From assembly GCA_020072585.1 (NCBI GenBank), contig JAIQGL010000024.1, positions 41,132-105,131 on the forward strand: a stretch of 64,000 nucleotides of DNA. Direction: 5' to 3'. The stretch's first letter is position 1, and each line of letters starts with the position of its first letter. Both the position numbers and the translations under genes were made by a program. The stretch comes from Terriglobia bacterium (GTDB lineage Bacteria > Acidobacteriota > Terriglobia > Terriglobales > Acidobacteriaceae). The notes beneath the pieces were generated by a model, which saw only the letters and a list, made by a program, of their open reading frames with translations, had not been told where the DNA came from and searched no databases. Below are positions 1 to 8,433 of the stretch, in pieces.

Positions 1-1335
1 GCAGGCGCGTTCATGATTGGACTGGGTTTCCGGCCCTTTCACGCCGCGGCTCTGAACCTGATCGCCAACACGGCCCCAGTGGCCTGGGGCGCCATCGGGA
101 CACCGGTGCACATGCTGGCCACGGTTACTGCGGGCGGTTGCTCTCCCATTATGACGGCTGCCTGCACACCCGAGGCTGACATGAATGCGATGATCGGACG
201 AATTCTGCCTTATACAGCCATCATCGTGCCCTTCTGGCTGGTCCGCGCCATGGTCCCGTGGAAAGAAACTTTTGAAGTCTTGCCGGCGATCCTTGTAGTA
301 GGAATCTCCTTCGCATCCATGCAGTTTTTCTGGTCGAACTACATGGACAGCAACCTGGTGGACATAACCGCGGGATTGTTCTCGCTGCTCTGCACAGTGA
401 TCTTCCTTCTGTTTTGGAAACCCAAAAGAATATGGCGATTTGAGGAAGATGGCGGGCCGATTGCTGTTGGGGCGGCAGGGCAGGCTACTTCCGGCTCGGC
501 CGGACCGGAAGTCCACTCCCACTCTGCTGGAAGGACATTCCAGGCGTGGATGCCCTTTCTCATCCTTTCCGTGTTTGTCTTCTTGTGGGGCTTCAAGCCG
601 GTGAAGACCTGGATGAATGTTCACACCACACCGGCCTTTCTAACCGCAGACGGCAAACCCAGAGGCGGTTGGGACACTCCCATTCACAACAAGATCTCTC
701 GCGACAAGCCGGTCGTAGCCAAGCCGACGCCGGAAGGCGCTCGCTTCCCGTTCATCTGGCTTTCGGCGACGGGAACCGGCTGCTTCCTGGCCGCGATACT
801 CGGTGGGCTCATTCGTGGTGTGAGTCCCGTCAAACTGATGAAGGTCTTCGGGCACACGCTCTTCCGAATGCGCTGGGCGGTGCTGGCCATTTCGTGCATG
901 CTCGGCCTGGGATTCGTCACACGATACTCGGGGACTGACGCCGTCTTGGGGCTGGCATTTACCCATACTGGCTGGTTCTTCCCGTTCTTCGGGACGTTCC
1001 TGGGCTGGCTGGGTGTGGCATTGACGGGCAGTGACACTTCATCCAATGCGTTGTTTGGCAGCTTGCAGAAGATCACGGCCACGCAACTTAACCTGGATCC
1101 CGTGCTCATGACGGCGGCGAACAGCGCCGGCGGCGTGATGGGCAAGATGGTGGACGCGCAATCGATTTGCGTGGCCACCGCCGCAACCAACCAGGTGGGC
1201 AATGAAGGCATGATCTTCCGCTTCGTGGTCTGGCACTCCATCGCGCTGGGCGCGATTGTAGGCTTGATTGTGATGTTCTATGCCTATGTGGCGCCGCACC
1301 TGGTACCGCATGGAGTAAAGCTGCTCTCGCAATAA
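1..1335 (+). CDS. lctP: L-lactate permease (LctP family), 5'-truncated by window edge
   Basis: This is the C-terminal part of a multi-spanning membrane lactate permease that imports lactate or glycolate with protons. The frame is open from base 1 (codons A-G-A-F before the first Met at 13), so the start lies outside the window. About 444 residues are visible; the family usually has about 550. The diagnostic stretch near the start, NLIANTAPVAWGAIGTPV, is typical of LctP. Hydrophobic helices continue to the C-terminus, with a hydrophilic loop around visible residues 140-240. A strong terminator follows directly, so this is the last gene of its transcript. Family assignment is firm; substrate preference is inferred. 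Confidence 0.9.
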   Translation, partial: AGAFMIGLGFRPFHAAALNLIANTAPVAWGAIGTPVHMLATVTAGGCSPIMTAACTPEADMNAMIGRILPYTAIIVPFWLVRAMVPWKETFEVLPAILVVGISFASMQFFWSNYMDSNLVDITAGLFSLLCTVIFLLFWKPKRIWRFEEDGGPIAVGAAGQATSGSAGPEVHSHSAGRTFQAWMPFLILSVFVFLWGFKPVKTWMNVHTTPAFLTADGKPRGGWDTPIHNKISRDKPVVAKPTPEGARFPFIWLSATGTGCFLAAILGGLIRGVSPVKLMKVFGHTLFRMRWAVLAISCMLGLGFVTRYSGTDAVLGLAFTHTGWFFPFFGTFLGWLGVALTGSDTSSNALFGSLQKITATQLNLDPVLMTAANSAGGVMGKMVDAQSICVATAATNQVGNEGMIFRFVVWHSIALGAIVGLIVMFYAYVAPHLVPHGVKLLSQ

Positions 1336-1358
1336 GAAACGGTTAGTTTATAAAACGA

Positions 1359-1388
1359 GCACCGCCGGTAAGGGCGGTGCTTTTTTTT
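1359..1388 (+). terminator. Rho-independent terminator after the lactate permease
   Basis: An 8-bp perfect GC-rich stem (GCACCGCC at 1359-1366 pairing with GGCGGTGC at 1373-1380) with a six-base loop is followed directly by eight T residues (1381-1388). It lies 24 bases after the permease stop codon. Confidence 0.93.
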
Positions 1389-1436
1389 ATACATAGGCCG
1401 AAAGATCAAGGAGATAGATCATATAATTCTAGACCT

Positions 1437-1652
1437 ATGGATACTAACAACATTCTTGACGAACTGACGCAACAGCGGGATCGTATTGTTGCGGCAATCG
1501 AAGCTCTGAGCGGAGGACGAATCCATCGCAACTCGTCCTCCAAGCCAGGTAAACCACGAAGCAAGATGAGTGAAGCAGGGAAAAGAAGAATCTCTGAACG
1601 TATGAAAGCCCGTTGGGCAAAGGCGAAGAGGGCCGGCAAGAACGCTCTCTAA
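1437..1652 (+). CDS. Small basic coiled-coil-like protein
   Basis: This 71-residue protein has an N-terminal amphipathic helix (LDELTQQRDRIVAAIEAL) and a very basic C-terminus (KRRISERMKARWAKAKR). This layout resembles small proteins common in Acidobacteriota, but I cannot assign a function. The ATG at 1437 was chosen because the longer frame would start inside the terminator at 1377. An AGGAG at about 1410 is rather far upstream, so the start is not secure. It stands alone between the permease terminator and a convergent gene. Confidence 0.6.
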   Translation: MDTNNILDELTQQRDRIVAAIEALSGGRIHRNSSSKPGKPRSKMSEAGKRRISERMKARWAKAKRAGKNAL

Positions 1653-1995
1653 AGCCCTGTCAACCACCTGGTCAAAATCCAGGCATGGTAGAAAGTCAGA
1701 TTGTTTCTCTACTTGCCGGTGTACCAGCGTTTGGTCCTGAAAGCCTCAAAGTTCTGGCAAGCTCGACCTTTATGTAAGGCGGCACGTGAGCGCGGATTCG
1801 CAGGGCGCTCAGTTGGCCGAAAAACCGCCGGGACTGCACGACCCACCAATACCATTGAAATGTTTGCTCTGATCGGTTCCCAGGGTGTCCGGTGCCTTTG
1901 CAAGAACATGCTGGTCACCTTGGGGAATGGTTCCAGGGGCTCCGTTGCCTGGGCGAGCCTGCGGAAAGAACGAGTCCACTGGCTCATGCAATTAC
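1653..1995. other. Non-coding gap
   Basis: About 340 bases lie between two convergent genes. Open frames exist on both strands but lack ribosome sites and recognisable protein features. I see no hairpin, repeat or RNA gene here. Confidence 0.4.
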
Positions 1996-3447
1996 TCAAT
2001 GTGTGCCCAATGCGACCTGGTCAGGGTTGATCAATTTGAGCATTTGTCCAATGGCACTCTTGTTTAGCGCGTAGTTATTGTGGGCTTTCGTTGGACTTTC
2101 AATGAGCCAAAGCCAATGCCGCGCATTCTTCACCACCATATTGTGCACCTCGACCGTGGCAAGTTCAGGAACGGTCCACGTAAGTAAATCACTCGGGTCA
2201 TTCAACGCAATGATTTGCGGACGCGCACACGTCTGTGTTGAACCGGGCAGGGATTTCAGATAATCGCAGCGGAATCTTCCCCAGGCTTCAAGGTGAGTCA
2301 CAAGGCTCTTCTCGGATGCTCCATCCAAGCCTGCCAACGCCAGGAGTCGAAGCTGATTGGCGAAGAAATAGACCAGAGAGGTATGACCGAGGATCTGCTC
2401 AAATGCATCTCCCGATCTTTGCACAGTAAGTGTTTTCGGCGCCGAGGGATTGATATCCAGTGCGGAGAAGATTAGATAGCTACCAAGGCTGTGCGAGACG
2501 ATCACATATTCCTGATTGGCGCCTGGAGTGGCGAGGCCTCCCCTGGAACCGTCCGGCGAGACGGCGACCGACTTAAGAATAAGCTGACGAATACCATCCA
2601 GAAGGTAGGTGCGCAAGGGACCAAGCACCAGGAGAGCGTCAGAGACGCCCCAGTTCAGGAGTCCATTCTTAAGCTTTCTGTTGACGAGCGCTCCTCTGGA
2701 GGGAAGAGACAGGAGGTTGGGCACATCACGGTTGGGAATCCAGTCATAGGAGATGAATCTGCCGGGAACGCCAGTGTCTGGTTTCAACGCTGAACACGAC
2801 TTGATTCTGTCCGCGCTGGGACCTACAAGCCATGCATCGCTTTCGACGATCTGCCGGCACTTCAACGAGAAGATCAGGGGCCACCAATTTATTTCATCCA
2901 CGTAGATGGTTGGGTTGCTGGAGCGCTTAAGTTTCCAGTGAACCACGAAAGGAGCCGCCGCGTTCCACTCCTGTGATGATGTGCCCGATGGATCAATCTT
3001 CCATGCCGGACGCCCAAGATATTGCAGTGGGGGAGGCGGTGCATTCAGCGCGAACTCATCCTGATCGGCGTACTCCGTTTTTCCATCGAGCTCCCCGGCA
3101 GGCGTGGTGCAATCCTTGAGGAACTTGCAGATGCCTCTCCGAAGGCGCCAGGAATCATGGTCGCCGGGGCCATCAGACGCGATGCCATGAACGTAAAGAA
3201 TATGGAGTTGTTTGCCGCCGGTGCGCTGGAGTGAATCGCCCAGCGATGCGGTCTGCTTGTCTGGAGGATCGGCAGGAGTGGTCTGTGCGGATGAAGAGCG
3301 AGGGCTGCAAGCAAGAAGAACCCCCAAAAGTACTGCACTTACCGTCTGGAGCAGTCCGGATTTAGAAGTGCGAAAGGAAGCCGTGGCGGCAAGAAGACGA
3401 GGATCGAACGACGAACAAATACCCAAAATGCACCTCGGAGACAACAA
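1996..3447 (-). CDS. Secreted alpha/beta-hydrolase-like protein
   Basis: This is a 483-residue protein of unknown substrate. The N-terminus has a hydrophobic segment (about residues 34-46) ending LLACSPRSSSAQ, which fits either a lipoprotein signal (LLAC is a weak lipobox) or a cleaved signal peptide. The frame then reads ILYVHGIASDGPGDHDSW, a strand plus oxyanion-type HG motif. Further on, VIVSHSLGSYLIFSAL carries the nucleophile elbow (S-H-S-L-G, a GxSxG variant with Ser for the first Gly). Asp in NDPSDLLTW and a late His (NARHW or KAHNNY) could complete a triad. It is monocistronic by layout. The fold assignment is inferred from motifs only; the true start could be downstream because the first 30 residues are not signal-like. 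Confidence 0.65.
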   Translation of the reverse strand: MLSPRCILGICSSFDPRLLAATASFRTSKSGLLQTVSAVLLGVLLACSPRSSSAQTTPADPPDKQTASLGDSLQRTGGKQLHILYVHGIASDGPGDHDSWRLRRGICKFLKDCTTPAGELDGKTEYADQDEFALNAPPPPLQYLGRPAWKIDPSGTSSQEWNAAAPFVVHWKLKRSSNPTIYVDEINWWPLIFSLKCRQIVESDAWLVGPSADRIKSCSALKPDTGVPGRFISYDWIPNRDVPNLLSLPSRGALVNRKLKNGLLNWGVSDALLVLGPLRTYLLDGIRQLILKSVAVSPDGSRGGLATPGANQEYVIVSHSLGSYLIFSALDINPSAPKTLTVQRSGDAFEQILGHTSLVYFFANQLRLLALAGLDGASEKSLVTHLEAWGRFRCDYLKSLPGSTQTCARPQIIALNDPSDLLTWTVPELATVEVHNMVVKNARHWLWLIESPTKAHNNYALNKSAIGQMLKLINPDQVALGTH

Positions 3448-3499
3448 CAGGCCATTTGTGCGGATCAGAGAAACGATTCCATGGACCTTAAGACTGTCT

Positions 3500-3676
3500 G
3501 GCGGAGAGGGAGGGATTTGACGTACCCCAAATTTTGCAAGCTATTGATTTCCGACGACATAGCCTCAAATACGTATGAATACAGGAGATTCTTTGCTTTC
3601 CGCCCTGTCTGCCCTTTCCGCCCTGTCTGCCCAGTAGAACCAATTTCCGCATTTTATGGACAGGATGGACAGGAAG
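3500..3676 (+). repeat. Dispersed repeat R1, copy A (with tRNA-Ser 3'-end-like start)
   Basis: This 177-bp sequence recurs at 41701-41879 with high identity. It begins with GGCGGAGAGGGAGGGATT, whose reverse complement resembles the acceptor/T-arm 3' end of a bacterial tRNA-Ser. It contains an internal tandem duplication of about 17 bp (TTTCCGCCCTGTCTGCCC twice, from about 3598) and ends GGACAGGATGGACAGGAAGC. The forward open frame running through it (3481-3945) has repeat-derived residues and is not a gene. Confidence 0.85.
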
Positions 3677-3885
3677 CTAGGAATCGGATCGGAATGAAAT
3701 CCAATTGGGGAGTACTCTCAAAAGACCTCCTGACATTGTGCATAAGATCGCACTCCCTCGCTGAGTCGGTTCCCGGAGCCCGCCCCGCCGTGATTCCGGT
3801 TTCACGCACTTTCCATATCCCACGGGTAAAGAAGTTATGTAGCAAAGGCCTTAAAGAGTTGTTCAAGTTCTCTCATAGCCGTCAC

Positions 3886-4349
3886 TCACGCTTGTTCCCT
3901 TCGCACCGCTTCTGTCGTTCTGGGCCTCGCGCATTTCTGGTCTAAATTCCCGATGCTGATTCCCAGGCTACCTTGCGTCTCCAGCCCGCTCCAGACCGGA
4001 AATCCGCTTGAATCGCGTAGCACCAGGACCTCATCGCCTTTCTTTACTTCAGACGCAACAATGGCGGGATGGCCCTCAAAGGTGATTCGCGAGCCCTTGA
4101 CTTCAATCTTGTCATTGGGAGCAAGCTTTACATCTGATTGTCGATATACCAGCTTGGACCAGGATGGACGGAGATTGTTTCTTTGTCGGTCTTCAGCGTG
4201 AGGTGAACACCGTATGACATCCCTTCACGGGGTGGAGAATGACCCAGAGGAATTGCTAAGAGCCTTGCAACGGGCAATAAAACTTCCGAGGTTCCGTGAC
4301 GCATCCTAGGGTAGTGCCCGGAGAAAGCGAAATCAAAGAACGAAAGCAA
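3886..4349 (-). pseudogene. Frameshifted remnant of a small conserved protein
   Basis: Two overlapping minus-strand frames together read as one protein. The upstream frame contains GMSYGVHLTLKTDKETISVH and then GPSWYIDNQ before stopping near 4128. The next frame continues DVKLAPNDKIEVKGSRITFE, GHPAIVASEVKKGDEVLVLR and DSSGFPVWSG before its stop at 3886-3888. The join near 4133 implies a one-base frameshift. The pattern (short beta-rich protein ending in an FP-W-SGW-like motif) resembles a small family I recall from Acidobacteriota; its function is unknown. The N-terminal 35 residues look degenerate, so the true upstream limit is uncertain. Confidence 0.6.
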
Positions 4350-4406
4350 ATCCGGACAACTGATTCAGGCCGAATGCACTAAGATTGACAATGGCTTAGG
4401 GGGAGA

Positions 4407-4682
4407 ATGCAGATTTCGAGAGATGCAGATGGACTGAGGTTTATAGGGTATTGTGAGCGCGAAACTGGTTTTGTCGCTGGCGATATCCTATGTATCCGCT
4501 GTGGCCGTCGCATAAACCCTCACGTTGAAACCCGCGACGTCACGCTGACATGTTCAAGTTGCGGTTTTAAGGCCAAGGTTTTCTGGTCCGAATCCGAACT
4601 GCATGTTTATCTTGCGGAGCACTGGGATCATCTGAGAAAGGCATGCACTCATCCCACGGTAACGGCGCAGGGTTCATCATGA
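4407..4682 (+). CDS. Small zinc-ribbon-like protein
   Basis: This 91-residue protein carries two CxxC pairs (ILCIRCGR and LTCSSCGF, about residues 28-31 and 50-53), which would form a zinc ribbon. No other domain is visible. A purine-rich ribosome site (AGGGGGAG) sits just before the ATG, which supports the start. It is convergent with the next gene. Function is unknown; a role in nucleic-acid binding is only a guess from the ribbon. Confidence 0.6.
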   Translation: MQISRDADGLRFIGYCERETGFVAGDILCIRCGRRINPHVETRDVTLTCSSCGFKAKVFWSESELHVYLAEHWDHLRKACTHPTVTAQGSS

Positions 4683-4686
4683 GTTT

Positions 4687-5094
4687 TTAGCTGGCTGCGT
4701 CCTTCACTTTGAATCGGCGTTCGCTGAACCAGTCGCGCAGTCGTACGTTGAGTGTCTGAACAGAATCAAGCAAGGATTCCATGCCGTTGGTCTGGAGCGT
4801 TATTGCCCGCCGGTCAATGTCTACCAACAGGTTTTTTACCATCTGATCGAACCGGCGTAACCGTTCCGCAGCCAGAAAGGCCAACACGGTATCTGGGTTC
4901 TTCTTGGTGTGCTCCGCGTTAATAAGTTCGCTGACGCTCCAGGCGGTCAAGCGCACGTTGTCCACGGTGTGACGAAATTCGTTCAGAGCTATGGTATCGG
5001 GTGCGGTCTCTGATCTAAGCCGATGCTCCACGCGCCGCAATTCGGAAGTCAGTTGCTTGATCTCGAGGGTCAGGCTTTCGGGAATGTTAGTCAT
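4687..5094 (-). CDS. Hypothetical helical protein
   Basis: This 135-residue protein is rich in charged helices (for example LTSELRRVEHRLRSE) and probably all-alpha. It has no Cys, signal peptide or membrane segment. The frame is long for a region of small genes, is GC-consistent, and begins with a plausible ATG. It converges with the zinc-ribbon gene, with only four bases between stops. I do not recognise a family. Confidence 0.6.
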   Translation of the reverse strand: MTNIPESLTLEIKQLTSELRRVEHRLRSETAPDTIALNEFRHTVDNVRLTAWSVSELINAEHTKKNPDTVLAFLAAERLRRFDQMVKNLLVDIDRRAITLQTNGMESLLDSVQTLNVRLRDWFSERRFKVKDAAS

Positions 5095-5261
5095 TGCGCT
5101 CGTTCTACCTCATTTATGAAAACTCTAACCTGAGATGCCGCATTTTTTGTGAATTTGATTAGAAAGTCTTATGACTTTGGTAACGGCGGGGAACGAGCCG
5201 TAAGAAATGTTACTTTTCCGGTACTCTTCTATACAACCAATCAGATTCTTAACGTATCTTA

Positions 5262-5564
5262 ATGCGAGGCAGCTCTCCTCCTTTGTGGGAAGTCAGCTCG
5301 GGTTACAAGCTAAGGGCATTCATTTTGGTCGCGGCAAAGCAGGCCCCAGAACCTCCGAACACGAGATTGTCTGTTGGTAATTACATCGCAGACATCCTGC
5401 TTGATGCTCGTCCAGAAGGCACGATTTATCACTGGATCGTGCAGCGTGTCGGGTCCGCCGCCATCATCCACTGGGGCCAGGAATACACATTTGAAGACGC
5501 CCATGCCACTGTCAAAGCCTATTTGGAAGACCTGACGCGCAACGCAAAACCGAAAAAGGCTTAG
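5262..5564 (+). CDS. Small paralogous protein (VAAKQAPEP family), copy 1
   Basis: This 100-residue protein shares most of its length with the product at 8434-8676: VAAKQAPEP, then GNYIADILLDAR, then HWIVQRVGSAAIIHWGQE. The shared part begins at about residue 23, and both copies have a TTG codon directly before VAAK, so the true start could be TTG at about 5325 rather than the ATG at 5262. The core looks like a small beta-alpha domain of unknown function. Two copies 3 kb apart suggest an old local duplication. Confidence 0.6.
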   Translation: MRGSSPPLWEVSSGYKLRAFILVAAKQAPEPPNTRLSVGNYIADILLDARPEGTIYHWIVQRVGSAAIIHWGQEYTFEDAHATVKAYLEDLTRNAKPKKA

Positions 5565-5575
5565 GATTGTCTGGG

Positions 5576-5846
5576 TTAGGGGGCTATGGAGTTTTCGCCT
5601 TCCTCGTCCAATTCATACAAATAAACACGGAAGGCGTGCTCATTCAGCAGTTCGTCGGCCCGGATAAGCTCAAATTTCACAGCCTCCCTGCATTTGGCAC
5701 CCCGCGGGAAAGCTTGACCCCAGACGAGGGTTACTTCATGGGGCAGACGTGGGCGCCTTGTGGATGACGCGGTAAATCCCGCTCTCCGGAATCGGCTCTC
5801 CTGTCCTGAAGGTGGGCTGTTTTCTTATTACTGCTCGGTGCCGATT
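5576..5846 (-). pseudogene. Frameshifted remnant of a small beta-rich protein
   Basis: One minus-strand frame reads FRTGEPIPESGIYRVIHKA and then stops at 5736-5738. The neighbouring frame continues HEVTLVWGQAFPRGAKCREA and VKFELIRADELL to a stop at 5576-5578. The two halves join near 5757 by a single-base shift. The combined order (sGxYrVxH, then EVTLxxGxxFPxCxxC, then VxFEL) resembles a small family I associate with Acidobacteriota. No ATG, GTG or TTG start with a ribosome site was found at the 5' end, which also supports decay. Confidence 0.55.
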
Positions 5847-5978
5847 TTACCCGAATAAATCGTGACGCCTTGGCCCGCATTTCAGAAATTCCCCGTCTAA
5901 CTATTATGATGCAAGTCACATTGACGATGAGCGCACAATTCCCGAGTCTCTCCTCCCGATAATTGCATCGAACGCGTT

Positions 5979-6467
5979 ATGGCGTACAGCCATGCGTCCT
6001 CAATTCGAAAGACCAGCCCATACAGCGTGAAAATGCTTGAGTCATATTGTGTCGCCTGTGGGCTGCTCATTGCCGCGAGCCCCCGCCGACGAATCCTCTC
6101 CGTGATGCGAATACTGTCTGTTGGAAGCGACTACATCCTTATGTCGTCGCGAACTTTGCTTCTGCGCCGTGCCGGTTATAACCTGGAAGAAGCTCAATCC
6201 GTGGCCAAGGCGATAATCCTGGTAGCAGAGGATTCGATTGATTTAACACTCATCTGCCACACCATCTCCAAGCAGGATCAGCAGTTGCTCGTTGCTGCTG
6301 TACGGGAGAAGAGAAGATTGATGCCAGTTCTTTGCATTCGGTCCTATGCCTACGAGATTGCCCCTTACACTTGCATTGCCGTTGACAACGAACCTGTCGA
6401 GCTGCTGGATGCGGTCCGGTTGGCGACCAAATCTCCGATGCCTGATTCAACTGCGCAAAATGAATGA
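5979..6467 (+). CDS. Atypical receiver-like protein with N-terminal CxxC piece, paralogue 1
   Basis: The C-terminal 120 residues (from MRILSVGSD) follow the alternating beta-alpha pattern of a response-regulator receiver domain. The usual acidic pocket is reduced, and the phospho-acceptor position reads DLTLICHT, with Cys-His instead of Asp. The usual late Lys is replaced in CIAVDNEP. Paralogues lie at 10377-10739 and 13319-13681 and share the same changes. The first 40 residues contain YCVACGLLIAASPRRR, which matches the start of separate small CxxC proteins at 8700 and 24822, so this frame may be a natural fusion or two genes joined by a deletion. An internal ATG at 6105 would give the receiver part alone. 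Confidence 0.6.
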   Translation: MAYSHASSIRKTSPYSVKMLESYCVACGLLIAASPRRRILSVMRILSVGSDYILMSSRTLLLRRAGYNLEEAQSVAKAIILVAEDSIDLTLICHTISKQDQQLLVAAVREKRRLMPVLCIRSYAYEIAPYTCIAVDNEPVELLDAVRLATKSPMPDSTAQNE

Positions 6468-6612
6468 CGCGGAGGACCCGGATTTTCCGAGCTGGACAGG
6501 CGCGGAAGAAGCCGCCCTACGACATCAGGAAGCGGTCACTCGGGTGCCCGCACACATGATCCTGCGTGATCTTCTCACGAAAGAAAGCAATCGCTCGCCT
6601 ATGGTTTTCTGA
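6460..6612 (+). CDS. Small hypothetical protein overlapping the receiver-like gene
   Basis: This 50-residue frame begins at an ATG that overlaps the end of the preceding gene by eight bases, a layout that suggests translational coupling. The sequence (DPDFPSWTGAEEAALRHQ) is acidic and helical. No family is recognised. It may be a genuine partner or a chance frame. Confidence 0.35.
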   Translation: MNDAEDPDFPSWTGAEEAALRHQEAVTRVPAHMILRDLLTKESNRSPMVF

Positions 6613-7443
6613 TTCCCGTATTCTTCCTGTGCGGTCATCTGGATCAAGAAGGAGAAGGAAACGCACCGAGCAGAGCGCACATCGCACAGTCCCCCATTGA
6701 TTTGACATACCCTTCGAGCATGAGAGCCATCGCCCTGAAATGTGGACTCTCCTTGACAACGGTTGGCCGTTGCCTCTCTGCATAACTCATGTTTCACGAC
6801 CTTGTTTGGTCAATTATAAAGCGATGGGACTTTCCTCTGATGGACAGTCTGGTAAGTGTCTGGTTTTTGTTAATTCATTCCCGATGCCAGCTGCTGGGCT
6901 GAAAGGAAGAAGAAAGCAGCAGCGTGATCGGCGCGTTCAAACTTGGCACCACGAAGAAAACAACCCCGTGGAATTGATTCACGGCGGTTCCTTTTACTCG
7001 AAAGCTCCAGCGATTATCCGCTCAACCGGCGCGGGCAAATTAGAGGATTTAATGATGGCACCATATATTTCTCGGCGAGGTTTCGAATCTACTGTTATGA
7101 AAGCAGGCTCATCCGTCGACTGCTAAATAAAGGCCAGGGTTTCCCGAAAGGACTCTGGCCTTAATTCTGGTCCCTCTTGTTATATGCAGCAAACCTGTGA
7201 GAACCGACGACACTCAACTTTACCGCCGCCTAAAGAAATCGTATTAGCAGGTTGAATCAGAGAACATCTCTCTTTAATCTAATCTCTTTGATTCAGTTCG
7301 GCATTTGCTTGGCGATTATTAAGACCTGATCGATACTACCGTCGAATCCACTCTCCGAGCCGCCCCAGCAGCCTCTGCCGTTGTTCCGCCTAGGCGCTGG
7401 CGGTGCAGCAACATAGTAACCCATAACAAAAAGGAGATTGAAC
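6613..7443. other. Gene-poor stretch with a duplicated fragment
   Basis: Apart from the repeat at 6988-7122 and an 8-bp inverted repeat (AAGGCCAG at 7130-7137 with CTGGCCTT at 7155-7162), I see no supported gene. The plus-strand frame at 6740-7126 has no ribosome site and unconvincing composition. Confidence 0.35.
6988..7122 (+). repeat. Duplicated fragment R3, copy 1
   Basis: About 135 bp recur at 9334-9470 with roughly 90 percent identity and a two-base insertion in the second copy. The shared region encodes, in one frame, PYISRRxFExTVMxAGSSVDC. Here the frame stops just after that. In copy 2 it continues for another 33 codons, so copy 1 is probably a truncated gene end. Confidence 0.75.
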
Positions 7444-7614
7444 ATGACAAATGAAAGAGACAGCAGAGTACTGGTCCGCATTGGCGCTCGTGAGCTGGCG
7501 GTCAAGAGACCCAAAGAGTTCAAGGAGGAATCAGAACGGGAGCGCCCTGCACAGGGGCCTAGCCCGGCGCACCCAAACGGAGACGCGGTGCCGGCAGCCT
7601 GCGGCAACGTGTAG
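7444..7614 (+). CDS. Small peptide gene with possible double-glycine leader, apparently frameshifted
   Basis: An AAGGAG ribosome site at 7431-7436 lies seven bases before the ATG, one of the best in this region. The 56-residue frame starts MTNERDSRVLVRIGARELA and then becomes a charged, low-complexity tail. In another forward frame the same DNA reads GGQETQRVQGGIRTGAPCTG before a stop at 7560-7562. Joined, the two give RVLxRxGAREL followed by a VxGG motif, like small double-glycine leader peptides I recall from Acidobacteriota. A frameshift within about 7498-7530 is therefore likely. No peptidase/exporter gene is adjacent. Confidence 0.45.
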   Translation: MTNERDSRVLVRIGARELAVKRPKEFKEESERERPAQGPSPAHPNGDAVPAACGNV

Positions 7615-8433
7615 CGGCAGTCAATGTCTTCAGGAATTGCGCACATCTGTTTCGGTGTGCGATCCGGCGCGGCCAAACCGTTGAGTCCGATTCCCACAGT
7701 CCCAACACTACCGTAGTCATCATCATTAACACTCCTGGGCCCCACCGGCATTGGCCCGATTCTCAGCTTGCTCCGCAAACAAGCAACCACCACCACGGTA
7801 ACAAATCATCATTTAGATTCCGGACGCAAAGAACTTATGCGCCGATGCCGCAGAAATTGGCAACAAGGGTCTATTCCTAACCCATTTGAATTTAAAGCCG
7901 AGATCATCTTGGATGCAGTCATCAGCGAACCTGTCTCTGCCGAAAATTCCCGTTAACAGGGAAAAATAAATGCCAACGCTGTAACCCACCAAGGCATACA
8001 AACCTCGATTGCATCGGCATTTTCAGGGTTTTCTTCTCGGAAGGAGCCAATTTGTAACAGGGAACGAACAGGGAAGGAGCAGGGAACAAAACAGGGATTG
8101 AATAGGGAAATAACACGGGCAGCGCCAAACTCCAATTCTTCTGCTTCAATCCAGGTGAGAATTGTTTTTTTTCAACACGAGACCGCGGGTGAAGAAGCCG
8201 CCCAAGACCACTCACAGGATGAAGGCCCAGGGGCAGCGAGCACGATGATGGCGAGTGCGAGGTACATGGGGAATTGCCGCCGGACGGGCGGTCTGGAGTT
8301 TCTCAAGGGAGAATGGGTGCAGAGGTAAGGGTTTTCATCCACCACGTTCAGAGCAATGTCGGGCATCAACGACTTCAGCAAATTCTTTGTCTGACAAATG
8401 TGAGCAAGCCCTTATTCCATAGGGTTATTCCAT
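7615..8433. other. Gene-poor stretch with AACAGGGA repeats
   Basis: No supported gene is visible. Between 8056 and 8108 the octamer AACAGGGA or a one-base variant occurs five times (8056, 8067, 8079, 8090, 8101), and once more at 7955. Long minus-strand frames across it are artefacts of this repetition. Confidence 0.4.
8056..8108 (+). repeat. AACAGGGA short-repeat tract
   Basis: Five copies of AACAGGGA or near variants lie at roughly 11-base spacing (8056, 8067, 8079, 8090, 8101), with an isolated copy at 7955-7962. The tract is purine-rich on the plus strand. Whether it is a protein-binding array or simple-sequence drift cannot be told from sequence alone. Confidence 0.6.

Noticed and set aside
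1701..2030. Plus-strand 109-codon frame between convergent genes
   Set aside because: No ribosome site, composition unlike a protein, and it overlaps the end of the 1996-3447 gene.
3481..3945. Plus-strand 154-codon open frame
   Set aside because: It runs through repeat R1, and its FRPVCPFRPVCP part is just the translated tandem repeat; no ribosome site.
7130..7162. Terminator at AAGGCCAG...CTGGCCTT
   Set aside because: An 8-bp stem is present, but there is no T run and no supported gene just upstream; recorded only as an inverted repeat.
7293..7796. Minus-strand 167-codon frame
   Set aside because: It lies opposite the peptide gene with the strong ribosome site, is Pro/Gly/Ser-rich and shows no domain.
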